From Gammaproteobacteria bacterium (GTDB lineage Bacteria > Pseudomonadota > Gammaproteobacteria > UWMA-0217): 13,628 nt of DNA. Of this stretch, positions 5,084 through 12,380 are shown piece after piece. Numbering within the stretch: position 1 is the stretch's first letter; each line of letters begins with the position of its first letter. The notes beneath the pieces are model-generated. The model saw nothing but the letters and a program-made list of their open reading frames with translations, was not told where the DNA came from and ran no database searches. Both the position numbers and the translations under genes were made by a program. The DNA lies in assembly GCA_027031685.1 (NCBI GenBank), contig JALVPS010000290.1:1-13628 (forward strand), written 5' to 3'.

Positions 5084-7258
5084 ATGCCCGAATACCTTGC
5101 GCCCGACGTCTACATCGAAGAAGTCAGTTTCCGCGCCCACGCCATCGAGGGCGTGGGCACCAGCGTGGCGGCCCTGGTCGGCCCCACCCGTATCGGCCCC
5201 ACCGCGGGCACACCCGAACCGCTCACCAGCTACGCCGACTACCGGCGCATCTATGGCGATGAGGCCGACCTGCAATTCGGCGACAGCACTTCGCCCCGCC
5301 CCAACCACAGCGCCCTGGCGGCGCGCGCCTTCTTCGACAACGGGGGCAAGCAGCTCTATGTGGTGAGGGTATTCAATGGCGACGAGGCCGCCAGCCAGGC
5401 CAGGGCCGAGGCCGTGTCCAAGGCCATCGTTTTCCAGGCCCGCTTCCCTGGTGCGGCCGGCAACCTGACGCTGGACATCCACTGGCGGGACTTGGCGTCA
5501 CTGTTGCGGCGCCGGACCGCGGCGGGACCACTCGGCGCCGGGGCCACCCTGTTCCTCGAGGCCGGCAACGTGCCGAAAGGGGCCCTGACGGGGAACACCG
5601 GCGTCCCCGATGGGGGCTTCCCCCTAGGCCGCCTGCGCGCCACCGTGCAGGAGGACGGCGGCGCTCTGAAAATCATCGGCGCCGAGCTCATCGACAAAAA
5701 CGGGGCGCGCCATGTCCTGACCAGCGACCAGGGCGTCACGCTCGACGACAACGAACTGACGCCGACCAGCCCCGTATGGCGGGACATTGTCGCCCGGCGG
5801 GGCGATGACAGCGTACCGGACGACGGCACGCACGTGCTGCTGGCGTTTGCCGCGCCCACCGACCTGCGCCCCTTCATCGGCAGCAACCCGGGAGACAACC
5901 CCTGGGGGGAGGCCATCGTGCTGCACGGCACCCTGCAGTCGAACGGCACCCGGCTCCACATCGATGCGGCACGCAACAAAAGCGTCACCAGCGATCTGGA
6001 CTTCGATCTCGCCGCCCTGGCGGCCACCCCCACGGGCGTGAGCCTGTACGAACACCCCCGCGCCCTGGATCTGGACGTGCTGGACGACCAGGGCGAGGTG
6101 CTGTTCAGCGCCGCCGGCATCGCCCTGGCCGCCAACACCCCCGATGCGCTGGACCAGCGCCTGCCCGCCGAGCCACGCCGCCGCCAGGACCGGCTCACCC
6201 AGCCGGTGGCCGCGACCCTCTCCCCCGCTGATGCCACGGACGCCGAAAAGACCCGCACCGAGCTGTTCGACGCCCTGTGGTCGCTGTTCGACGATGATGC
6301 CCTGCAACACCCCGACCCCCTGCTCGGGCCACGCTACCTGATCCGGCTGACGGGCGGCAGCGACGGTCTGGAGCCCCAGCCGCGCGACTACGCCGGCGAG
6401 GTGGACGAGCGGAACGGCAGCCGCGGTCTGGCCGCCCTGGAAGGGGTGGAAGACGTCAGCATCGTGCTCACACCGGCCGCCGCCGCCAGCGCCCGGGACA
6501 TCCACCAGGCCGTGGTGCTGGAGGTGCAGAAGCACTGCCGCCGGCTGCGCTACCGCATCGGCCTGGTGGACAGCCGCCACGGCCAGACGCTAGCCGAGGT
6601 ACAGGCCCTGCGCGACCAGTTCAGCGACGACCGCCTGGCCCTCTACTACCCCTGGGTGGTCATCAGCGACCCGCGCCCCGGCGGGGACGGCGGGCCGCTG
6701 GCGGTGCCACCCTCCGGCTTCCTGGCCGGGATCCTGGCGCGCACCGATGTGGAGCGCGGCGTACACAAGGCACCCGCCAACACCCCCGTGCTGGGCGCGC
6801 TGGACCTCGACCAGCACATCAACCGCTTCCAGCAGGAGCTGCTCAATCCGCGCGGTATCAACTGCCTGCGCCGTTTCCCCGGCCGCGGCATGCGGGTATG
6901 GGGGGCGCGCACCCTGTCCGGCGACCCGCAGTGGAAGTTTCTCAATGTGCGGCGTTACTTCCTGTTTCTGGAACGGTCCATTTACAAGGGCACGCAGTGG
7001 GCCGTGTTCGAACCCAACGGCGAGCGCCTGTGGGCCAGCGTGCGCAGCTCGGTGGAGGACTTCCTGTTCAACGAGTGGCGTGCTGGCCACCTGCTCGGCG
7101 ACAGCCCGCGGCAGGCCTATTTCGTGCGCTGCGACCGCAGCACCATGACCCAGAACGACATCGACAATGGCCGGCTGGTGTGCGAAGTGGGCGTGGCGCC
7201 CCTGACCCCGGCCGAGTTCGTCGTCTTCCGCATCGGCCAGAAGACCGCCGATGCCTGA
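5084..7258 (+). CDS. Contractile tail sheath protein (sheath 1)
   Basis: This 724-residue sheath subunit forms the contractile outer cylinder that drives the inner tube into a target. The N-terminus is typical: APDVYIEEV, GTSVAALVGPTRIGPT, PLTSYADYRRIYG (residues ~46-58) and ALAARAFFDNGGKQLYVVRV (77-96). The C-terminal part is very well conserved: SGFLAGILARTDVERGVHKAPAN (544-566), NPRGINCLRRFPGRGMRVWGARTLS, QWAVFEPNGERLW and FVRCDRSTMTQNDIDNGRLV. It closes on EVGVAPLTPAEFVVFRIG, the strand used for subunit interlocking. Injection-system sheaths are often ~350-500 residues. The excess here is a poorly conserved stretch from about residue 110 to 390, probably surface-exposed. AGGAG (5073-5077) lies six bases before the ATG, 14 bases after the previous stop. 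In-frame sequence upstream of this ATG is out-of-frame shadow. Confidence 0.95.
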   Translation: MPEYLAPDVYIEEVSFRAHAIEGVGTSVAALVGPTRIGPTAGTPEPLTSYADYRRIYGDEADLQFGDSTSPRPNHSALAARAFFDNGGKQLYVVRVFNGDEAASQARAEAVSKAIVFQARFPGAAGNLTLDIHWRDLASLLRRRTAAGPLGAGATLFLEAGNVPKGALTGNTGVPDGGFPLGRLRATVQEDGGALKIIGAELIDKNGARHVLTSDQGVTLDDNELTPTSPVWRDIVARRGDDSVPDDGTHVLLAFAAPTDLRPFIGSNPGDNPWGEAIVLHGTLQSNGTRLHIDAARNKSVTSDLDFDLAALAATPTGVSLYEHPRALDLDVLDDQGEVLFSAAGIALAANTPDALDQRLPAEPRRRQDRLTQPVAATLSPADATDAEKTRTELFDALWSLFDDDALQHPDPLLGPRYLIRLTGGSDGLEPQPRDYAGEVDERNGSRGLAALEGVEDVSIVLTPAAAASARDIHQAVVLEVQKHCRRLRYRIGLVDSRHGQTLAEVQALRDQFSDDRLALYYPWVVISDPRPGGDGGPLAVPPSGFLAGILARTDVERGVHKAPANTPVLGALDLDQHINRFQQELLNPRGINCLRRFPGRGMRVWGARTLSGDPQWKFLNVRRYFLFLERSIYKGTQWAVFEPNGERLWASVRSSVEDFLFNEWRAGHLLGDSPRQAYFVRCDRSTMTQNDIDNGRLVCEVGVAPLTPAEFVVFRIGQKTADA

Positions 7259-7277
7259 ATGAAGCAGGAGAGCACCC

Positions 7278-7733
7278 ATGGCCACATTCCGCGACACCCC
7301 ATATTCCGCCTTCAACTTCCTGGTCGAGCTCGAGCCTGGCCAGGGGGAGGATGTCCGGGCCGGTTTTGCCGAGGTTTCCGGGCTCAACGCCGAACTCACG
7401 GTGGCCGAATACCGCGCCGGCAACGCCAAGACCAACTATGTCACCAAGGTGCCGGGCATCCACAAGGCCGGTGACGTGACCCTCAAGCGCGGCGTCATCG
7501 GCGCCAAGAACCTGTGGGACTGGCTGGACAAGGCACGCGCCGGCAAGCCGGAGGCCAAGCGCGAGATCACCATCCACCTGCTCAGCGAGGACCGCAGCGA
7601 GAAGGCGGTGAGCTGGAAACTGCGCGGCGCCATGCCCCTCAAGTGGACCGGCCCCAGCCTCAACGCCAAGGGGGGTGGCGACGTGGCCCTGGAGGAACTG
7701 GTGCTGGCCGTGGAGACCATCGAACAGGAATAG
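7278..7733 (+). CDS. Tail tube protein (T4 gp19 family), tube 1
   Basis: This 151-residue protein is the standard size for Hcp/gp19-type tube subunits that stack as hexameric rings inside the sheath. The family landmarks are all present. The N-terminal strand FNFLVELEP is followed by GFAEVSGLNAELTVAEYRAGN (29-49), GDVTLKRGVIGAKNLWDWLD (65-84), WKLRGAMPLKWTGPSLNA (113-130) and the last strand DVALEELVLAVE (135-146). It starts 19 bases after the sheath stop, with AGGAG (7266-7270) seven bases ahead of the ATG. The sheath-then-tube order is the usual one. This copy is the better conserved of the two tube genes and is the likely main tube component. Confidence 0.93.
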   Translation: MATFRDTPYSAFNFLVELEPGQGEDVRAGFAEVSGLNAELTVAEYRAGNAKTNYVTKVPGIHKAGDVTLKRGVIGAKNLWDWLDKARAGKPEAKREITIHLLSEDRSEKAVSWKLRGAMPLKWTGPSLNAKGGGDVALEELVLAVETIEQE

Positions 7734-7740
7734 TCCCGCC

Positions 7741-9240
7741 ATGTCCGCCCCCTTGCGCACCGCCGAGCGCATCGTCTTTCGCGACGATCCCGTGCCCCAG
7801 GCCGAGCCGGCGCTGGAGGTGGCCTTCATCGGCCATTGCCCCGGCCCGGCCCGCTGGCAGGCGCTACGCGACGATCCCCAGCGGGCAACCATCATGCGCG
7901 CTGCCGGCTGCGGTGCCGACCTCGACCGGCTGATCCGCCTGGCTCCCCGCGACGACTCACCCGACACGGCGGCGCTGCGTGCCCTGTACCGCGTGCCGGT
8001 GCCGGTGCACTCGCTGGGCGAATTCGAGGCCCTGTTCCCGCAGGCATCCCGTCGGCCACTGCGCCACGCCAGTCCCCTGAGCGGCGGACGCGCCTGGCTG
8101 CCCCAGGCCGTGCGCGACTTCTTCGTCGATGACGACCAGCCCCCCGTGCCACGCCGACTGTGGATCCTGCGCGTGCCCGAAACGAAGGGCAGCGCCGCCT
8201 TCCGACCCGACCCGGATCCGCGCCTGCCCGCCGAACGGGCCGGGGCGTGGGAGCGCGCCCTGCGCCTGCCGCGGCTCGGCCTGCTGGCCCTCCCCGACCT
8301 GGAGCGCCTGCTGTTGCCGTCCGCCTCCGAATGGCTGCCACCTGCCCCGCGCCCGGCCCCGGTGGCCGACTTCCTGCCCTGCGATACCCGCGCCACAGGC
8401 CCCAAACCCGCGCCGGACGAGACCTCGCCGCGACCAGCCGAGCCACCGCCCCCGCTGGCCCCCCTGCTGGCCGAAATGCTGGGCTGCCTGGCCCGCCGGC
8501 GGCCCGACCTGCAGCTGCTGCTCACCCTGCCGCCGGCCCGGCGGGACGATGGCCCCGGGCCAGCCCCCGCCGCCCTCGACGCGCTCGAAAGGCTGCGCTC
8601 GGGCGATGCGCCCGACCCGCTGCACCGTCTGCAACCCCTCTTCCCACCCCTGCGCCGTGCAGACGGGCGGCTCGTGTCGGCCAGCGGCCTCGTCGCCGGG
8701 CGCATCGCGGTCGTCACCCACCGCGCCGGGCCGTGGCGCTCGGTGGCGGGCCAGCCCCTTCCCGGGGCGCTGGCGCCGGCCATCGCCTTGCCACCAGCGA
8801 CGGTGCGCAGCCTGCGCGAGCGGCCCGGCATGGGCGTCCTGTACCGCCGGCAGGGGCAGCTTTGGCTGGATGACGAGCGCCTGCCGGCGCCGGTGTTGGC
8901 GGGTACCGGCAGCGGCCTGCGCAGCGGCGAGGTGGCCCGGCTGCTCGGCTGGCTGCGGCGCGCCCTGGAGGCGGCCGGCGAGGCGCTGGTGTTCGAGGAC
9001 GACAGCGCGGCCGACCGCCTGCGGCCCGCCCTGAACGGCCTGTTGGGCGAGCTGTATCGGCGCGGCGCCCTGCGCGGCCGCCGCCCGGAGGACGCCTGGC
9101 GCCTCAGCCGGCTCGCGGCACCGGCGGGGGTCATCCTGTTCGAGATCGAGCTGGCCCCGGCCTGGCCCGTCGACCGCCTGGTCGTGCGGCTGCGGCGGGA
9201 GGCGGCGGGCGGCTGGCATCTGGAGGCACGCTATGGATGA
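7741..9240 (+). CDS. Highly diverged second sheath-like protein
   Basis: This 499-residue protein shows none of the standard sheath signatures, but reading it against sheath 1 shows the same framework. EVAFIGHCPGPA (26-37) matches VAALVGPTRIGPT. VHSLGEFEALFP (89-100) matches LTSYADYRRIYG, and LPQAVRDFF...LWILRV (120-145) matches ALAARAFF...LYVVRV. SGLVAGRIAVVTHRAGPW (315-332) matches SGFLAGILARTDVERGVH. RLLGWLRRAL (400-409), ALVFED (415-420), the YRRGALRGRRPEDAW stretch near 439-453, and VILFEIELAPAW...RLVVRLR (464-485) match the sheath 1 C-terminal domain in order. A proline-rich stretch (200-240) replaces the long middle insertion. Start ATG 7741 lies seven bases after the tube 1 stop, with AGGA 11 bases upstream. 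Afp and PVC also carry several sheath paralogues. It may form a special ring, for example at the baseplate. Homology is inferred from motif order, not computed. Confidence 0.75.
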   Translation: MSAPLRTAERIVFRDDPVPQAEPALEVAFIGHCPGPARWQALRDDPQRATIMRAAGCGADLDRLIRLAPRDDSPDTAALRALYRVPVPVHSLGEFEALFPQASRRPLRHASPLSGGRAWLPQAVRDFFVDDDQPPVPRRLWILRVPETKGSAAFRPDPDPRLPAERAGAWERALRLPRLGLLALPDLERLLLPSASEWLPPAPRPAPVADFLPCDTRATGPKPAPDETSPRPAEPPPPLAPLLAEMLGCLARRRPDLQLLLTLPPARRDDGPGPAPAALDALERLRSGDAPDPLHRLQPLFPPLRRADGRLVSASGLVAGRIAVVTHRAGPWRSVAGQPLPGALAPAIALPPATVRSLRERPGMGVLYRRQGQLWLDDERLPAPVLAGTGSGLRSGEVARLLGWLRRALEAAGEALVFEDDSAADRLRPALNGLLGELYRRGALRGRRPEDAWRLSRLAAPAGVILFEIELAPAWPVDRLVVRLRREAAGGWHLEARYG

Positions 9241-9721
9241 GACCCCGTTCATTCCCTTCCGCTTTCGTGTGGAGCTCACGCCACCGGGACGCAGTGAACC
9301 GCTGTGCCGGGGCGCCTTCAGCGAAGTCAGCGGACTGGAAGCGACCATGACCGTCAAGGCCCTGGCCGAGGGCGGCCGCAATTGGGGCGAGGTGCAGCTG
9401 TCGGGCCCGGTGCGCTTCGCGCCCGTCGTGTTGAAGCGCGGCGTTACCGAGGTGGACGACCTGTACCAGTGGTTCGATCTGGTCACCCGCCAGGCCGAAT
9501 ACGGCCTGCGCCTTCACGGCCACATCCTGGTGCTGGCGCCGGGCGGGCGGCAGCCGCTCTTGACCTGGGAGCTGCACCGCGCCCTGCCCACGCGCTTCAA
9601 GGGTCCCGACCTGTCGGCCACTGCCAACCAAGTGGCCATCGAAGAACTGCACCTGGTGCACGAGGGCCTGACCCTGCAGCGCCATTCCCCCGCACAGAAG
9701 GAGGCGGCCACCCATGGCTGA
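9233..9721 (+). CDS. Tail tube protein (T4 gp19 family), tube 2
   Basis: This 162-residue second gp19-family protein keeps the landmarks of tube 1. These are PFRFRVELTPPG, FSEVSGLEATMTV (29-41), FAPVVLKRGVTEVDDLYQWFD (62-82), TWELHRALPTRFKGPDLSA (111-129) and VAIEELHLVHEGL (134-146). It diverges elsewhere and has a short extra tail after residue 147. In Afp/PVC clusters a second tube-like protein (Afp5/Pvc5) makes the transition from the spike hub to the tube, and the place here, just ahead of the adaptor and hub genes, fits that. Its ATG overlaps the end of the diverged sheath gene by eight bases and has GGAGG (9222-9226) six bases upstream. The pairing suggests co-expression of the two as a unit. 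Confidence 0.92.
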   Translation: MDETPFIPFRFRVELTPPGRSEPLCRGAFSEVSGLEATMTVKALAEGGRNWGEVQLSGPVRFAPVVLKRGVTEVDDLYQWFDLVTRQAEYGLRLHGHILVLAPGGRQPLLTWELHRALPTRFKGPDLSATANQVAIEELHLVHEGLTLQRHSPAQKEAATHG

Positions 9722-10499
9722 TCAACCCGCCCACCCGCCGGCCCTGGAACACGCCAAGCTGATCCCGCTGTCCCCGAGGAACGAGGGCAATGCGCCGCAG
9801 ACGGCCGATGCCATCCCCGTACAGTTCAATCCGGCCAGCCTGCAACTGAACCTGAGCAACACGCTGGCAGAGAGCAAGAACACTGGCTCGGCCAGCGCCG
9901 CCCAATACGTCTCCCGCAGCGAATCCAGCCTGCAGCTGCAACTGGTCTTCGATGGCACCGCCCCCACCCCGGGCACGCGGATCCCGGACCAGTCCTCGGC
10001 CCCTCCGCTGCGCGACGTGCGCGAGCTGACCCGGCCCATCGTGGAGCGTTTCATCAAACCCCGCGGCGAAGGCGAAAGACCCAGGGCCCCCCTACGCTGC
10101 CGCTTCCAGTGGGGCGCCTTCTCCTTCGATGGCCTGGTGGCCAGTTACCGCGAGACGCTGGATTTCTTCTCGCCCGAGGGCATCCCCCTGCGTGCCACCC
10201 TCAACCTGACATTGAAGGAAGACCGCTTCCAATACAAGCTGCTGCACAAGGCCTTCGCCCGCCGCGCCCGGCCGCAGTGGGCGCCGCCGGGTGAGGACAT
10301 CAACCCCGCCCAGGCCGCCGCGAACGGGCGCGGTGATCCCCGCGAGTGGCGCGACGTCGCCCGCTTCAACGGAGTAGAAAATCCCCGCTTCGGCACCCCC
10401 GGGGGACTGGCCGTCCCCGGGGAAGGCGGCCCGGACGGACTAGCGCGGCAACTCGGCCTGCATCTCGGCGGCGGGAAACCTTTCACTTTCGGAAAATGA
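9714..10499 (+). CDS. Tube/baseplate adaptor with LysM-like tail (Afp7-like, CIS tube protein N-terminal domain)
   Basis: This is a 261-residue protein. The N-terminal domain (residues ~11-185) matches the CIS-tube family: AKLIPLS, IPVQFNPASLQLNLSNTLA (34-52), SLQLQLVFDGT, DVRELTRPIVERFI (101-114), LRCRFQWGAFSFDGLVASYRETLDFF (127-152) and a final strand set with RATLNLTLKED. After a short linker comes a degenerate LysM-type repeat (GDPREWRDVARFNGVENPR, 207-225, ending LAVP), found in Afp7/Pvc7 and in T4 gp53. This protein joins tube and hub. The last ~25 residues are glycine-rich. A strong ribosome site, AAGGAGG (9698-9704), lies nine bases before the ATG; the gene overlaps tube 2 by eight bases. 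Confidence 0.88.
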   Translation: MADQPAHPPALEHAKLIPLSPRNEGNAPQTADAIPVQFNPASLQLNLSNTLAESKNTGSASAAQYVSRSESSLQLQLVFDGTAPTPGTRIPDQSSAPPLRDVRELTRPIVERFIKPRGEGERPRAPLRCRFQWGAFSFDGLVASYRETLDFFSPEGIPLRATLNLTLKEDRFQYKLLHKAFARRARPQWAPPGEDINPAQAAANGRGDPREWRDVARFNGVENPRFGTPGGLAVPGEGGPDGLARQLGLHLGGGKPFTFGK

Positions 10500-10511
10500 A
10501 CGGAGACCGAC

Positions 10512-10676
10512 ATGCCCATCGTCATCCAGGAACTGATCACCGAACCGGAGGCCCCCCGAGCGACCGCTCCGGCCGTCCCGGAGGCGGCGGGGGGCGCGGA
10601 CACCGACCTGCCGGAAGCACTGCTGGAGGCCCTGGCCCTGCGCGCCGAGCGCGAGGAGCGGCTGCGCTGTGACTGA
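10512..10676 (+). CDS. Small DUF5908 protein of the injection system
   Basis: This 54-residue protein starts MPIVIQELITEPEAP, has an alanine/proline/glycine-rich linker, and ends in an acidic-basic helix (LPEALLEALALRAEREERLR). That is the DUF5908 plan (MPI-x-I-x-EL start, charged C-terminal helix), seen in the Afp6/Pvc6 position of injection-system clusters, next to the Afp7-like and hub genes as here. Its role is unknown; a small baseplate or assembly factor is likely. GGAG (10502-10505) lies six bases before the ATG. It begins 12 bases after the adaptor gene and overlaps the hub gene by eight bases (GTGACTGA). It is easily missed because of its size. Confidence 0.8.
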   Translation: MPIVIQELITEPEAPRATAPAVPEAAGGADTDLPEALLEALALRAEREERLRCD

Positions 10677-11751
10677 GGTCCTGGCCGCCACCGGGGACGA
10701 CCGCCTGCCCCTGATCCACGCCGCGCCGCGCGTGCGCCTGGACGGCCAGGCGCGGCCCGACATGGCCGCGGCGGTGCAATCCCTGGCCCTGCGCCTGCCG
10801 CTGGCCGGCCCGGCCTCGCTGGAGCTGCAGCTGCGCAACTGGGCCCAGACCGAGCGCGGCCCGGACTTCGTGTTCGACGACCTGCTACCCGGCCAGCACA
10901 TCGAGATCCTGCTGGGCGAGGCGGCCCGGGCGCCGGCCTTCCGCGGCACGATCAGCGCCATCGAGGAACGCTACGGAGAGGGCGCGCCGCAGCGGGTACT
11001 GCTGGCCGAGGACGCCCTGCAGGAGCTGGCCCGACACCACCACAGCCGCAGCTTCACGGACCTGTCGCCCGACGACGTGGTACGGGCGGTGGCCGAGGAG
11101 AACGGCCTCACGGCCGACGTGCAGATCTCCACCGCCCGTGGCCAGTGGCTGCAATTGGCGGAGAGCGACCTGGGGTTCCTGTATCGCCTGCTGGCCCCCT
11201 GGGGCACCGCCCTGCGCCTCGACGGCGAGGGTCGCCTGCGTGCCCGACCCGAACAGCCCGACCCGCAGCCCGTGCGCCTGGATCCCGACGCCAACCTCTC
11301 GCGCCTGCGGCTGGTGGCCGATCTCAACCGCCAGCCGGCCGGCATGCGGGCGCAGGGCTGGGACCTGGCCGGCGACCGGCCCGCCAGGGGGCAGGCCGAG
11401 GCCCTGCAGCCGCCGCCGTCCGGTCACGATGTGCGCCACTGGCTGGACAATGCCGGCTGGCGCGACACCCTCCGCCTGCGCCATCCCTTCGCCTTCAGCG
11501 CCGCCCTGGCCGACCAGTGGGCCCACGCCGCCCTGCAGACCCGCAACGAGCGGCTGGTGCACGGGGAGATCGTCTGTCCCGGGCTACCCCACATGGCCGC
11601 CGGGCGCGAGGTCAGCCTGACCGGCGTCTCCCCGCGCCTGCGCGGGACCTACCGGGTGGTCGACTGCCTGCACCGCTTCGACCGCCGGCACGGCTTCACC
11701 ACGCGCCTGCGGGTCCAGCGCCCTTGGTGGGGCGAAGGGGAGGGGCCATGA
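10669..11751 (+). CDS. Baseplate hub protein, late control D / T4 gp27 family
   Basis: This 360-residue protein corresponds to phage P2 gpD, T4 gp27 and the N-terminal half of VgrG, which form the trimeric hub that holds the spike and starts the tube. Motifs include ASLELQLRNW and LPGQHIEILLG in the first barrel, then AFRGTISAIEERY (90-102). ALQELARHHHSRSFTDLSPDDVVRAVAEENGL (116-147) is the typical hub segment. LQLAESDLGFLYRLLAPWG (161-179) is the conserved Q...SDL.FL.RL.A..G motif, and the last domain contains GTYRVVDCLHRFDRRHGFTT (326-345). The start is GTG 10669, with GAGGAG (10653-10658) ten bases upstream and an eight-base overlap with the DUF5908 gene. Here hub and spike are separate genes, whereas Afp8/Pvc8 and VgrG fuse them. 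Confidence 0.92.
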   Translation: MTEVLAATGDDRLPLIHAAPRVRLDGQARPDMAAAVQSLALRLPLAGPASLELQLRNWAQTERGPDFVFDDLLPGQHIEILLGEAARAPAFRGTISAIEERYGEGAPQRVLLAEDALQELARHHHSRSFTDLSPDDVVRAVAEENGLTADVQISTARGQWLQLAESDLGFLYRLLAPWGTALRLDGEGRLRARPEQPDPQPVRLDPDANLSRLRLVADLNRQPAGMRAQGWDLAGDRPARGQAEALQPPPSGHDVRHWLDNAGWRDTLRLRHPFAFSAALADQWAHAALQTRNERLVHGEIVCPGLPHMAAGREVSLTGVSPRLRGTYRVVDCLHRFDRRHGFTTRLRVQRPWWGEGEGP

Positions 11752-12380
11752 AACCGGCCGATTTCCTGGCCGGCCTGCATCTGGGCCAGGTGCTGGACGA
11801 CGCCGACCCCGAACAGCGCGGCCGGATCCAGGTGCGCCTGCACGCCACCGGCACCGAGCTGTGGGCTCCCTGCGTCACGGGGGGCGCCGGCCAAGGCTAC
11901 GGCGTGAGCCAGTTGCCACGCGTGGGCGAACAGGTGGTGGTTGGCTTCGTCTCGCCCGATCTGCCGCTGGTGCTGGGGGCCGTGTGGAGCGGCACCGCCA
12001 GCCATCCCGAGGCGGCCCGCCCGGTACGACAGCGCTATGCAGTCGCCACGCCGGCCGGCAGCCACTTCATACTGGACGACGCCCCGCCGGTGCGCCTGTC
12101 GCTCACCAGCCCTGCCGGCCATCGCCTCACCATCGACGACAGCGGCGAGATCCTCGTCGAGAAGGGCAGTGAGCGATTGAGGCTGCACGCCGGCGGCATC
12201 ACCATCGAAAGCGCCAGCCGGGTGGAGATCAAGGCCACCGCCCAGCTCAACGTGTCCACCGCCATGGTGCAGGTGGACGCCGGCATGAGCCGCTTCTCGG
12301 GCGTGGTGCAGTGCGACACGCTCATTGCCAACGCCGTGGTCTCGGCCACCTACACCCCTGGAGCCGGCAACGTATGGTGA
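11748..12380 (+). CDS. Baseplate assembly protein V / gp5-like spike
   Basis: This is a 210-residue protein. Residues ~8-82 are the OB-fold of the gpV/gp5/VgrG family: GLHLGQVLDDADPEQRGRIQVRL, WAPCVTGGAGQGYGVSQLPRVGEQVVVGFV and PLVLGAVWSG. Residues ~95-190 form short alternating strands (HRLTIDDSGEILVEKGSERL, GGITIESASRVEIKATAQLN) expected to trimerise into the spike beta-helix. The C-terminus (ATYTPGAGNVW) carries no PAAR or toxin domain, so the tip must come from another gene. The ATG overlaps the hub stop (ATGA) and has GGAGG just upstream, giving tight coupling and presumably matched amounts of hub and spike. Confidence 0.93.
   Translation: MKPADFLAGLHLGQVLDDADPEQRGRIQVRLHATGTELWAPCVTGGAGQGYGVSQLPRVGEQVVVGFVSPDLPLVLGAVWSGTASHPEAARPVRQRYAVATPAGSHFILDDAPPVRLSLTSPAGHRLTIDDSGEILVEKGSERLRLHAGGITIESASRVEIKATAQLNVSTAMVQVDAGMSRFSGVVQCDTLIANAVVSATYTPGAGNVW

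Noticed and set aside
7068..9134. A 688-codon open frame on the minus strand across tube 1 and the second sheath-like gene
   Set aside because: The translation is arginine/serine/glycine/alanine-rich with no fold-like pattern, has no ribosome site, and lies entirely antisense to well-supported genes. It is an effect of high GC codon bias.
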